Of a stretch of 64,000 bases of DNA, positions 11,490-20,499 are shown in pieces (positions within the stretch are counted from its first letter, which is position 1; the number at the start of each line of letters is the position of its first letter). The notes under the pieces were generated by a model. It searched no databases. It saw only the letters and a program-made list of their open reading frames with translations, and was not told where the DNA came from. The DNA is from Symbiodinium natans (lineage: Eukaryota > Sar > Dinophyceae > Suessiales > Symbiodiniaceae), in the NCBI GenBank assembly GCA_905221605.1, contig CAJNDS010002629.1:186001-250000 (forward strand). The letters are read 5' to 3'. A program made the position numbers and the translations under genes.

Positions 11490-12506
11490 ATGAACACTGG
11501 TGGAGAAGGGCGAGATCGCCCTGCGGCTAGTCCTTCCTCGGGGCACAAGCGCAAAGGAGGGGGGGCCATCAATCTGGACGACGACCTCCCGGGGGCCATC
11601 TCACAAACCGAGACGGAAATATTCCCCACTCCTCCGGACCTTGCTGTCAACAGCCTCAGCATCGCGGACGTCAAGACGGCCTTGCGAGTGGAGGTCCAGG
11701 GCTTCCTGGGCGAACTTCGGGGAGTGATGGGTGGCATGGAGAAGCGCATTACCGAGAGCATGGAGACCAAGATGGCGGGATTGCACACACGACTGGATGA
11801 CGTACAAGAACAAGCCAAAAAGCATGGAGAGGCCCTGACGAGTTTGGAAGCCAGAGTGTTTCAGCTGGAAAACGGGGGGGGTCCTTCGACGACGGCTACC
11901 GGCACGGCAAGCACCTCGGGCTCCAACACACGCAGACGAGCCATCGTGCTAGGGGGCTACGACCGGGACACCCCTCGTGATACCCTACTGGCGGAGCTCT
12001 CCTCACAGGTGGCCAAGTTGCAACTCGACTTCGACCCCTCGACAATGTTTGCCACGGGGATAAGGAGAGGCACGGCCATAGTGCCCATGCACCCGAAGGA
12101 GGGGGAAAGCGAGAAGGACACCAGTGAGCGTTTTGCCAAAGTCTTGAGGCAGATTCGTGAGGCGGACATTGAGGTGGGCGTCAGAGAGGATGGAAAGCCA
12201 CGTCTTCTTTGGGCGGCTTGGAGCAAGACCCAGGAGCAACGACAGCGCTCGGCATATGCCGGAAAGGTGAAGCGACTCTTGCTGACCCTGGACAAGGAGG
12301 CCCAGGTGGAATGTGAATGGTCGTCGGGGACAGTGTGGCTGGGGGGAACAAGGGTTGCTTCTGCTACGACGGCGGGGCCATTGGCGAAGGAGACGCACAC
12401 CACAAAGTTCGGCTGGCTGGACGTTCAGAAGATTGCAGAGAAGCTGGGCAAGGAGAAGAAGGAGATCGAGGACCCCTGGGGGGACCTCGAGGCCCAGCTC
12501 CGCTGA
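11490..12506 (+). CDS. LINE-1 ORF1 protein (coiled coil, RNA-binding-like)
   Basis: Encodes 338 residues from the first ATG at 11490; the frame is open upstream to about 11388 without ATG. After a Gly/Pro/Ser-rich N-terminus with a basic HKRKGGG patch, residues about 75-135 look like a coiled coil (GMEKRITESMETKMAGLH, then SLEARVFQLENGG). A globular part follows with RRAIVLGGYDRDT, RRGTAIVPM and LLWAAWSKTQEQRQR, an arrangement like the RRM-type ORF1 proteins of LINEs, which coat the element RNA. The C-terminus (WSSGTVWLGGTRVAS ... KFGWLDV) is matched in LINE-2 (WQSGTVWYEDRRVAS), so the ORF is conserved within the family. It ends in TGA and the endonuclease continues in the same frame. Confidence 0.65.
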   Translation: MNTGGEGRDRPAASPSSGHKRKGGGAINLDDDLPGAISQTETEIFPTPPDLAVNSLSIADVKTALRVEVQGFLGELRGVMGGMEKRITESMETKMAGLHTRLDDVQEQAKKHGEALTSLEARVFQLENGGGPSTTATGTASTSGSNTRRRAIVLGGYDRDTPRDTLLAELSSQVAKLQLDFDPSTMFATGIRRGTAIVPMHPKEGESEKDTSERFAKVLRQIREADIEVGVREDGKPRLLWAAWSKTQEQRQRSAYAGKVKRLLLTLDKEAQVECEWSSGTVWLGGTRVASATTAGPLAKETHTTKFGWLDVQKIAEKLGKEKKEIEDPWGDLEAQLR

Positions 12507-12919
12507 AGAGTTCCGCTCGAGTTTCACCACTACCTCAGAACATGGAACGTGGGGGGCTTGGACGCTGACGGCGACCTAGTTGACAGTCTCATGGCCACGT
12601 CTGAGGGGGACCAGCTGGAATTCGTTCTCTTGCAAGAAATACCGCAACCGAAAGGGGGAACTCCCTCTACTGCAAGTACGACAGCGAGCACAAAGGGGCC
12701 GCGACCGCTGGACAAGAGCGTCCCTGGCTTGGGGGAGGAGCACTGTCTTGCGCAAAAACTCTACAAAACCATTTCCTCGTCCAAGCCTGGACGCCGGCTG
12801 ATTGGAGAAGCACAGGTGTACTACTTCGACAACGAGATGAGCATGGATCGCACACCATCCAGGCCCATGGAGGGAGTCTGGGGCTCACATGGGTCAAAAT
12901 CCGACATGCATCACTTGGG
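12507..12919 (+). pseudogene. LINE-1 ORF2 N-terminal endonuclease part, frame-shifted
   Basis: Directly after the ORF1 stop, in the same frame, the translation reads HHYLRTWNVGGLDADG and then LEFVLLQEIPQPKGG. These are the opening strand and metal-binding Glu motif (LQE) of an exonuclease-endonuclease-phosphatase (APE-type) domain, as in APE-class LINEs. There is no ATG before TWNVGGL. Somewhere between about 12840 and 12890 the coding frame changes to that of the downstream ORF, where WVKI and CHLPHW continue the fold. This copy thus needs one frame change and one stop bypass to make a full ORF2 protein. Confidence 0.7.
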
Positions 12920-15676
12920 GTGGTGGGGCTCGCATCCTGCCACCTGCCACACTGGGCGACTACACAACAGGCTGCGGAACTGCTGCGCAACTGGATGGTG
13001 TCCATGACTCCACTGCGCGGGCTTCATCGCATCATCTGCGGGGGGGACTTCAACGAGACGTTGGTGATGGGGGACGGTGATGGCGTTTTCGGTGGGACCA
13101 CTGCGAGGGGCGAGCTCGTAGCTTCGTTCCTCCAAGAGCTAGGCCTCAGAGCAGCGGAGGAGAACTGGACCGAGCCGACCTACCACCCATACAACCGCGC
13201 CATGCAATCCCGTCGTCTGGACTACATCTTCGTCAAGGGGGTCATCGTGGTGGCTGCTGGAGTGGCGACCGGTTCAAGACATGAGATTTCTTCGGATCAC
13301 GACGCGGTGGAGCTTCAGCTGGTCCAACTACCACACAACGCTGACCACCGCCCGCGCAGACTTCGAACAGGGGTGCCAGTGCAGCCAGACAAAGCCAAAG
13401 AACTTCTCCGGAAGCGACAACCGCCTCGGGTAGGGGAAGGCTTTCTCCTCGGCGCCGTGGCGGAGCTCTCACAACGCCTGATTGCGCCGAAGAGTTCCAA
13501 AAGATTTCAGGAGAGTCAGCACCTGATCCGTCTGCGACATGCAGCACAGCAAGCACGTGGAGGAGCAGCAAGAACTCTCTGGAAGGAGGTCCACTCTGTC
13601 AGGAAGAGTGAGAAGCGAAAATGGCTCAAGCACCTCACCTTCTGGGCAACCAGAGGGGATTGGGGGGCCTGGAAAAAGCTCTTTGGCATGGGCCCTCGCA
13701 CACTTTGGGAGCCCGCTCTGATCCAACGCTATGTGGACTGGCCGACAAGCATGACCGAGCACATGGAGGCCATCTTCTTTCGAGACTCGCAAGCAGAAAA
13801 TGAGGAAGCGAGGGACGAAACACGCCTGCAGTTAGCAATGCTCCCGGGGGAGTACCACGCCTTCTCCATGGAAGAGGTCCACAGTGTCATGGCGAAGTGG
13901 AAATCGGGGCGAGCAGCGGGACCAGACGGCATCACCTACGAGGCACTACGAATCATCCTGAAGGACGACGCCTGGGGGGCCTTTGTGTTGGAAGAACTCA
14001 ACGAATTTCTCAAGTTGGGCTTCACCACGTCGGACCTCTACAGCACCTCCACCTTCATGCTGGCCAAAAAGAGGGAACCTCGTGAGTGGGGCGACTTAAG
14101 GCCCATCACGCTTTCCTCAGCCCTGCTCAAGCTTCTGAGCCAACTCACCCTCAAAAGGGTGACCCATTTGTTGGGGACCGCGAACGACCTACAATGGGCG
14201 GCGCCGTCGAAACAGCCCCTGGAGCTTGCCTTGGGACTCGGACGCATGCTTCGGCTCTGTCGAGAATGGAAGCAGGAGGCCTTCCTCGTGAAGATTGACG
14301 TCAGGAAGGCTTTCGACAGCGTCAAGCTCCCTCGGCTTCTGCGGCTGATAAGACGCAAACTGGCGGGGCGACCCAAGGAGGGGCGACTGCTCACTGAAAT
14401 GGTTTGCCATCTGGGGATCAATGTGGAGTTCCTGGACCAGCACATCCCGATCCGGCAAAGCAACGGCGTCAAACAGGGGGCCCCGGAATCCCCCGTGCTC
14501 TTCGCCGCGCTCATTGCAGAACTGGCGGATGAGGTGGCCACCGAGTTTGGCATGGCGCTGCCACATGAAGAACCAGGGTGGGAATTGCCTTTCAACCTGG
14601 CTGCCTTCGCGGATGACATGTACCTCTGGCACTTTTGTCTTCGTCGACTACAAGAGCTGCTGACCATGGTAGAGAACAAGGCGGCAGAGAATGGCCTCCA
14701 ATTCCAGGGGGACAAGACCTCGGTGTTAACCAGCGTGGAGGATGATGCCCGCACCCTCACTATTGGGGGCAAACAAGTCAAATTCCTGCCCCCGGGGTCC
14801 CTTGTTCGCGTCCTTGGAACGCAGCAAGGGTTCAAAAGGGGGGCCGCTGATGTCGCCGCAGAGGTCAACGCCAAAATGCGACAAGTCTTTTGGGCCCACA
14901 AAGCAGTGTTTGCAGGAAGGATGCCCCTCACCTGCAAATGGGAGGCCTTCCATGCGGTGGTCCGAGGGTCAGGCCTGTGGCAAGCGGCGGCATTGCCGCC
15001 GAGTCGCAACTTATTGGCGGCCCTCAACACACAGCAGCTACGCTTTGTCCGGGTGATGGCCGGCTTACGGCGAAAGCAGGGGGAGCCTTTCGTTGATTAT
15101 GAGATGCGCAGCCTCCGGGTGTCACGCGCTCGGCTACACCTACACGGACAGGAGCGGTACTCCACGTACGTCCTTCGTCAGGCGTGGAGGTTGTTCGGCC
15201 ATGTCGCCAGACAAAATAGCAGGGCCAAACAACTGCTCAGATGGAGGGGGCCGGTCTGGTGGAAGTTGGAGCAACGGAAACGAGGGGGCCATCGTCACCC
15301 GGGAAGATACAATGCCGGAATGGAGATTCAGAACGACTTCAACACCTTCCTGGGGGTCGATGACTGGATGGACGTTGCTCAAGACCGCCAAAGATGGAAA
15401 AGCCTTGAAGTTCCCTGGGTCAAGTCCCAGGACCTACCTTGGTGCACGCACGCACAGGCAGCCCTCGAAGCTGAAGCCGGTGAACAAGATGATGTACGCC
15501 TAGCAGCGCAGCTACGAATACAGAACCTCATGCCCAACAGAAAGAAGCGCCAACGAAAGAAGTCTGGAGCCAAAGCTACCAAACGCCGAGTCAAGCAGCG
15601 GCCCGCTGCTGCACAGCCGGCTCAGCTCATGTTGCCATATGAGGGGCCGCTGGGACAACCAAAGGGGGGCCTTTAG
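12920..15676 (+). CDS. LINE-1 ORF2: endonuclease C-terminal half and reverse transcriptase
   Basis: An open frame of 918 codons beginning at a GTG inside the endonuclease; the true start lies upstream in another frame. Residues about 8-12 (HLPHW), 41-46 (GGDFNE), RRLDYIFV and SSDHDAV are the later APE-endonuclease motifs (Asn/Asp and SDH). Reverse transcriptase follows: GRAAGPDGITYE, motif A IDVRKAFD (Asp at about 460), SNGVKQGAPESPVLF, and FADDMYLW with the catalytic DD at about 565-566. The C-terminal part has a RLFGHVARQ segment common in dinoflagellate LINEs and ends very basic (KKRQRKKSGAKATKRR). No RNase H was seen. The product would nick target DNA and copy the element RNA at the nick. 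Confidence 0.85.
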   Translation: MVGLASCHLPHWATTQQAAELLRNWMVSMTPLRGLHRIICGGDFNETLVMGDGDGVFGGTTARGELVASFLQELGLRAAEENWTEPTYHPYNRAMQSRRLDYIFVKGVIVVAAGVATGSRHEISSDHDAVELQLVQLPHNADHRPRRLRTGVPVQPDKAKELLRKRQPPRVGEGFLLGAVAELSQRLIAPKSSKRFQESQHLIRLRHAAQQARGGAARTLWKEVHSVRKSEKRKWLKHLTFWATRGDWGAWKKLFGMGPRTLWEPALIQRYVDWPTSMTEHMEAIFFRDSQAENEEARDETRLQLAMLPGEYHAFSMEEVHSVMAKWKSGRAAGPDGITYEALRIILKDDAWGAFVLEELNEFLKLGFTTSDLYSTSTFMLAKKREPREWGDLRPITLSSALLKLLSQLTLKRVTHLLGTANDLQWAAPSKQPLELALGLGRMLRLCREWKQEAFLVKIDVRKAFDSVKLPRLLRLIRRKLAGRPKEGRLLTEMVCHLGINVEFLDQHIPIRQSNGVKQGAPESPVLFAALIAELADEVATEFGMALPHEEPGWELPFNLAAFADDMYLWHFCLRRLQELLTMVENKAAENGLQFQGDKTSVLTSVEDDARTLTIGGKQVKFLPPGSLVRVLGTQQGFKRGAADVAAEVNAKMRQVFWAHKAVFAGRMPLTCKWEAFHAVVRGSGLWQAAALPPSRNLLAALNTQQLRFVRVMAGLRRKQGEPFVDYEMRSLRVSRARLHLHGQERYSTYVLRQAWRLFGHVARQNSRAKQLLRWRGPVWWKLEQRKRGGHRHPGRYNAGMEIQNDFNTFLGVDDWMDVAQDRQRWKSLEVPWVKSQDLPWCTHAQAALEAEAGEQDDVRLAAQLRIQNLMPNRKKRQRKKSGAKATKRRVKQRPAAAQPAQLMLPYEGPLGQPKGGL

Positions 15677-15884
15677 CCCCCCCTCGTACGCGCAGTACGT
15701 GCAGATGGACCTCTCCGTAGGAGACCCCCCGTTTTTTCAGAGTTGTGGCAGCGATCAGCGAATGACGCCTCATGAAGAGCCTGAAAGCCATGGTCGTTGA
15801 AAAGATTTCCCCGTTTTGGTTTCCCTGAACACCCCAGCACGCTTTTGCCTCGCCGGTGGCCCTGATAGCTTTGTGTGTGCTGTG

Positions 15885-18800
15885 ATGCAGAGAGAGCGTG
15901 ATGTCAACACAGTGGGGGACCAGCACGTCGCCTACCCCGCAGCCGTCTTGGCCCAGCTCCTGCTCCTGCCCCTCGCCAACAACCTCGACAGCGGCGCCAT
16001 CATGGGGGTGCTCCCGACGTGGCCGCTGCTGACCTTTCTCGTGATCGTGATGGTGAAGGGGGGCCAGTGGAGCCTTTGGAACTGGGACGAAGAGTGGAAC
16101 GATGCGGCGCCTCTAGGGGGGCCGTCGGACCGCCAACGACAGAGACACCAACCGGAGAGCTGGATGGACGAGGAAGGAGTGCTACATGAACAACCTCCAC
16201 CTTCTGACCGACGAGGGGGCCAACAGACGAGTGCCGAAGCAACGCCAGCGGGGACCGCTGACGCGAACAGAGGTCAGGAAGCTGAACCAGGAGGTCTGGC
16301 CCCCCATGGGGGCCCTCAGCGACTACTACACGATTCGGCACTACCTCAACCACGACGCCTACCTGACCAAGAAGGGGGACCAACGCCTCAGGAGAACGAG
16401 TACGAAGCCGAGCTGGACGAAACCCTACCTGCACAAGCACCACGTGAGCAAGCGGATGCCCGAGAGGAGGAGGAAACGCGACCACCGCCGCCCCGAGAAG
16501 AAGAGGATGACTGGGAGGACTGGGGCCAATGGTGGGAACACCTACGCGGCATTGGACGGGAACACCCACAACGTGGACGGCAACACGCTCGACGACTACC
16601 TGACCAGGACCCAGCCGCAGATGCGGCACCGCAACAAAGCCGGGGGCGGACGACCGACCACCCCGACACGACCGAGTGGAGCTGGCGAGAGTGGGGAACG
16701 CATGACCGTCCTCAACAAGAACAAGGCGGTCAGTGGGCTTCGAGACCGTGGAGGGCAACGAGGTGGAGATGGTGGGCGTACCCGCGGGATCGAGCGGGGG
16801 ACGCCTGGTTCGAAGTTCAGCTGAGGGACTGGCGGGAGGAGCGTCGTGAACGAGAAGAACAACAGCAAGGATGGGTGCCCCCCACAGAGGACAACACCGA
16901 CACCTACGACCAGCCCTACAACCTGGAGCTCCACGCGTGGAACCCTGGGCTAGGGGCCCAAGGACTACAACATGACGGAGGGGACCACGCTGAACACCGA
17001 GATGACGCTGGATACATCGACACCGACAACCAGCCCTACAACCCGGAGCTCCACGCGTGGAACCCTGGGCCGGTTGCCCACGGACTACAACAGGACGGAG
17101 GGGGCCATGCTGAACGCGGAGACGACGCAGGATACATCGACACCGACGACCAGCCCTACAACCCGGAGCTCCACGCGTGGAACCCAGGGCCAGGGGGCCC
17201 TGAGCTACAACATGACGGAGAGGGCCACGCTCAACATCGCGATGCAGACTGGCCCCACAACCCGCCCGAGCACGCCTGGAACCTGGGGCCGAGACAGAGA
17301 GAGGACAACGCCAACGACCAGGCTGATACACCACACCAGGACCCGAGCACAGCTTGGGGCTCTGAACAAGCACAAGGGGAAGCCGGAGAACACGCTCAGA
17401 ACGATGAGAACGGGGTCCAGGACGAGGAGAACGAGGTCCAGAATGTGGGGACGAACGACGAGGACGCCGAGACCAAACAGCGGGCATGGGAAGCATACTT
17501 GGCGCAGAGGGGGCAGAGGCATTCAGAAGGAGGCCCACAGCAGGAGATGCCACCGTGGTTTGGGGTGGCCAAGCAAGCAGTGGAGACCGAGCCACAGGAC
17601 ATTAACCCGCCGGGATACCCACCCACGGCACGTCGACGAGTTCGCTACATGACGCAGGAGGCCATGGATGAACTGCGAGCCCGACCCTATAGACTACGCT
17701 GGCAAAACGAGAGACGTCGCTACACAGGGAGCCTCGGCACCGAGAGGACCAAAGGAGTGCGTCTGGGCGCAAGCCCAGGATTGGTCCACCGGAGCAACAC
17801 CCAAACACCACATGGACAAGTGCCTGGCTCTGGATCGTCTTCTTCGTCTACCGCGGGCACACAGCCACAGTGGCATGGGTGGTCGTCATGGAGCTCCTGG
17901 ACAACAGGAGAAAGATCTGGATCCAAACACAGTGGAGGACAGGGGCCGATTCGACAGGAGCGAAAGGCCCGCCAGTGGGCCGACTGGCAACAGTGGGAGC
18001 AAGCGTGGCACAGCGAATGGAGCAAGCAAGTCCGGCACAGCAGCGGGCTCCCCATGGAGGGGGCAGCGGAGGAGTGGGCCGACCTTCTCAATCGCCATCG
18101 CCACCGTCCCACAACCCCACAGGGGGAGACAGAGGGGGCCACTGATGGTGAAGAGGCCAATGTGCAACAGGGGGCCAATCACGAGGCTCCGTCTAGTGAA
18201 CACGCTCTCAGTGCCGGTGAACCTGATGGAACCCCGGAACTACAACAGCAAGAACAATGCCACGAATCGGAGGAGCAACAGGACTTGGTGGAGGAAGCCG
18301 AGGACATCATCGACACCCTCCTGGACAACCTGCACTCGCACGCGGCGGGGAGACGAGAGGACGAAAAAGACTCCTCGACCTTACTCCAACACATGGTGGA
18401 CCTCCAGCACGGCAAGCACAAGGACACTGCGAGAGAAGCCGGGCTCTACGTCAACCACCACGTCGCCAACGCCACGCAACAGGGAGACGAGGTGGCCTGG
18501 GTCCAAGGACGCAAAAGAAAGAGGAGCGACAGGGACCCGGAGAACCATACGGACCACGGCGATGGCGAGGACGAGGTGAAGATGGAAGACAAACGTGAAG
18601 GAAGTAGGGGGCCGCCAAGCAACGCGGCCGTCAACGCCAATAGGGAGGGGGCCAGCGACGTCGACCTGGAGGAGCAGAGAAGGTTCGAAAACGAAACAGA
18701 AGAGGAGAGAGCGCTACAAGAAGAGTTCGAGCAAGACCGAGCACTACACGAAGAATGGGTCCAGAAAACGATAGACGACTACTTCGCGGACGCCGAGGAG

Positions 18801-19922
18801 GAGCAGCCGGGGCCAAGCCGACAACGACCAGGAAGGCAACAAGAAGAGGGGGCCAAGCACCACGCGGACGCCATCACTATGGCTTTTGGCAGGTGGTCGC
18901 TGGGCACCGCAGCAGGGGGGGGCTTCGAGATTGAGGAGGACAGTATCAGGGAGGTCCTGACCCACATCCTCAACTTGCACCCGCTGATGGCTGAAGATGG
19001 AGAGGCGCCCACGCCGCACCTCACCCTCCTCTACCAGATCCTGACGACATGGGCCAACACCAGAACGGTGCTGACCCAGACAGATACCGAAACAGTGGAG
19101 CGCATCTGGCTCGGGTACCTCGAAGGGCTCCGGACCGCAATGGGGGTGAACTTGGCCGCAACTGCAGCACCGAGTGGAAGACGAACCAACGAGGAGAACC
19201 AACTACGCACAGTCAACCTGACAGGGGAAAGAGACAGTTTCGAGTCAGAGGACCACAACGAGCTGGGGGACCAGGACGTGGAGCCGGACGACGACGCCGA
19301 GCAGAAGCACGATGAGGACCAGAACGAGAAAGAGGACCACACCACGGACGAGGAGGTCATGGAGCGGGAGGAGGAGGAACAACCACTGGGGCCAGTGGAG
19401 CACCTGGGGAGACACAGTGTGTGGACGACGCCGCCAGGGGGACCGACACAAGCGACAAGACCCCGTAGGGGGGCCAGGCCGTGGCCGAACTGTCTCCTGC
19501 GACCGGGGCACCGCCCACTCAAACAAGGCGAGACCCTGGACTATGGCAGTTTCGTGAGGGAAGCCACAGAGTGGAGACGGCTGGCTGCGCTCCGTGAAGA
19601 ACGCAAGGCAGCCGTGGAAGCTACACCGACCTCTACCTCGTCGAGTTCCGGGCTGCCGTCGGCCTACTACGTGAAGCCGGAAGACCAACAACCGGGGGGC
19701 CCGTTGCAAGGAGGCCAAGTGGAGAACCAACACACAGGCGAAGCTACTTTGACCTCTACCCCGACAAGCTCGTCGTTGCCCGCGGGGCTGGGAATGGCAG
19801 GGAACCTGCTAACAGGGGGCCAATGTCAAGGGGTCCCGAACACGCAGATGGACGAGCCTCTTGCTGACGAAGATGGAGCTGAAGCGTTCCTGGGGGGCCA
19901 AACTGAGGGGGACCCGTGTTAG
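15885..19922 (+). CDS. LINE-1 ORF3: giant acidic, repeat-containing protein of unknown function
   Basis: I do not recognise this protein. It is 1,345 residues from the ATG at 15885, with open frame upstream to 15816. Two hydrophobic segments lie near the N-terminus (AAVLAQLLLLPL and LPTWPLLTFLVIVMV), then a Trp-rich stretch (WSLWNWDEEWND). The middle holds about three 40-residue repeats (QPYNPELHAWNPGP ... GYIDTD). The remainder is rich in Glu, Gln, Arg and Trp, with a more globular part near two-thirds to three-quarters (SIREVLTHILNLHPLMAEDG ... VERIWLGYLEGLRTAMG). Frame +1 and the minus strand also stay open for long stretches, because of codon bias and repeats. It starts about 210 bases after ORF2 and ends about 95 bases before the shared LINE tail, suggesting it is part of the element. 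Confidence 0.55.
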   Translation: MQRERDVNTVGDQHVAYPAAVLAQLLLLPLANNLDSGAIMGVLPTWPLLTFLVIVMVKGGQWSLWNWDEEWNDAAPLGGPSDRQRQRHQPESWMDEEGVLHEQPPPSDRRGGQQTSAEATPAGTADANRGQEAEPGGLAPHGGPQRLLHDSALPQPRRLPDQEGGPTPQENEYEAELDETLPAQAPREQADAREEEETRPPPPREEEDDWEDWGQWWEHLRGIGREHPQRGRQHARRLPDQDPAADAAPQQSRGRTTDHPDTTEWSWREWGTHDRPQQEQGGQWASRPWRATRWRWWAYPRDRAGDAWFEVQLRDWREERREREEQQQGWVPPTEDNTDTYDQPYNLELHAWNPGLGAQGLQHDGGDHAEHRDDAGYIDTDNQPYNPELHAWNPGPVAHGLQQDGGGHAERGDDAGYIDTDDQPYNPELHAWNPGPGGPELQHDGEGHAQHRDADWPHNPPEHAWNLGPRQREDNANDQADTPHQDPSTAWGSEQAQGEAGEHAQNDENGVQDEENEVQNVGTNDEDAETKQRAWEAYLAQRGQRHSEGGPQQEMPPWFGVAKQAVETEPQDINPPGYPPTARRRVRYMTQEAMDELRARPYRLRWQNERRRYTGSLGTERTKGVRLGASPGLVHRSNTQTPHGQVPGSGSSSSSTAGTQPQWHGWSSWSSWTTGERSGSKHSGGQGPIRQERKARQWADWQQWEQAWHSEWSKQVRHSSGLPMEGAAEEWADLLNRHRHRPTTPQGETEGATDGEEANVQQGANHEAPSSEHALSAGEPDGTPELQQQEQCHESEEQQDLVEEAEDIIDTLLDNLHSHAAGRREDEKDSSTLLQHMVDLQHGKHKDTAREAGLYVNHHVANATQQGDEVAWVQGRKRKRSDRDPENHTDHGDGEDEVKMEDKREGSRGPPSNAAVNANREGASDVDLEEQRRFENETEEERALQEEFEQDRALHEEWVQKTIDDYFADAEEEQPGPSRQRPGRQQEEGAKHHADAITMAFGRWSLGTAAGGGFEIEEDSIREVLTHILNLHPLMAEDGEAPTPHLTLLYQILTTWANTRTVLTQTDTETVERIWLGYLEGLRTAMGVNLAATAAPSGRRTNEENQLRTVNLTGERDSFESEDHNELGDQDVEPDDDAEQKHDEDQNEKEDHTTDEEVMEREEEEQPLGPVEHLGRHSVWTTPPGGPTQATRPRRGARPWPNCLLRPGHRPLKQGETLDYGSFVREATEWRRLAALREERKAAVEATPTSTSSSSGLPSAYYVKPEDQQPGGPLQGGQVENQHTGEATLTSTPTSSSLPAGLGMAGNLLTGGQCQGVPNTQMDEPLADEDGAEAFLGGQTEGDPC
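16906..17290 (+). repeat. 120-bp tandem repeat inside ORF3
   Basis: Three near-identical 120-bp units starting near 16910, 17030 and 17150, plus a degraded fourth. Each encodes 40 residues (QPYNPELHAWNPGP, then GLQHDGG-like, then DDAGYIDT). The unit length is a multiple of three and the changes keep the frame. Confidence 0.85.
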
Positions 19923-20016
19923 TGCACAGTCTTGTGTCTCGAAAAGTGGTGACGCAGCATTTCCACCACATAGGGCCATCAACGAATGGTACCTACACTT
20001 TCACCGGGACAGAACA

Positions 20017-20088
20017 GCGGGCCAGCGTGGCCGGGGTCCTCTTCGGGGGGCCTCTTCGCTGAGCAGAAGAAGAGAGAGAGATAGAGAG
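20017..20088 (+). repeat. LINE 3' tail motif and GA tract (end of LINE-1)
   Basis: Begins with GCGGGCCAGCGTGGCCGGGG (20017-20036), which recurs base for base at 23282-23301. It continues with a C/T-rich piece, a G-run, GCAGAAGAAG and GAGAGA, and the spliced-leader relict of LINE-2 starts immediately after. I read this as the 3' end of LINE-1. Confidence 0.7.
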
Positions 20089-20089
20089 G

Positions 20090-20119
20090 CCATTTTGGCT
20101 CAAGCCACGAGTGCTCAAG
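20090..20119 (+). repeat. Relict spliced leader plus degenerate copy
   Basis: One perfect CCATTTTGGCTCAAG (20090-20104) is followed by a 15-base degenerate copy, CCACGAGTGCTCAAG (20105-20119). The degenerate copy aligns with the third, degenerate unit of LINE-1, so LINE-2 has one intact relict where LINE-1 has two. Confidence 0.8.
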
Positions 20120-20499
20120 CCCCGCCCCACCGTCCAGTGGGCTCCAACCTGAGAGGGGTGAGAGTGAGAAGTTGAGAGAGAGGGGGGGCAGCCGCTGCAA
20201 AGAACAGTGCTCTCGGGGGAGTGCCATACAAGCTGATCGGCAAGATTGCAAAACTACGCGTCTACACCAAGGGGGTTCGGCACGGGGACATAGTAAAGGG
20301 CGAAGCGGTACGGGACCGGCGCTGGCGAAGGGGGACTTCTACGACCGCTGCGGCGTGAGGGGGAGTGTGTGACCAGCTACGCGAAAGATATCTGGCGGCC
20401 CTACAGGGGGGGTACCAGACCGCAACGACTGACCTCATCGCCTACTACGCCAGGGAGTTTGTGAACGGGAAGTGCGTGATACTGGCAAGGACATCGAGA

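Larger units (their letters stand above)
11195..20088 (+). mobile_element. LINE-1: non-LTR retroposon with three ORFs
   Basis: Limits run from the spliced-leader relict to the GA tail before the next relict. The contents in order are a 5' UTR starting with tandem SL relicts, ORF1 (coiled coil plus RNA-binding-like domain), ORF2 (AP-endonuclease plus reverse transcriptase), a 1,345-codon ORF3, and a 3' UTR ending in the shared tail motif and GA run. The copy is damaged: a TGA separates ORF1 from ORF2, and there is a frameshift inside the endonuclease. That ORF3 belongs to the element is inferred from the shared tail that follows it. Confidence 0.7.

Noticed and set aside
14038..15030. 330-codon minus-strand ORF
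   Set aside because: Antisense to the reverse transcriptase, which has intact catalytic motifs.
16000..17595. 531-codon minus-strand ORF and long +1-frame ORFs over ORF3
   Set aside because: Shadows of the repeat-rich, G/C-biased ORF3. Their repeats mirror the 120-bp units and they show no domain.
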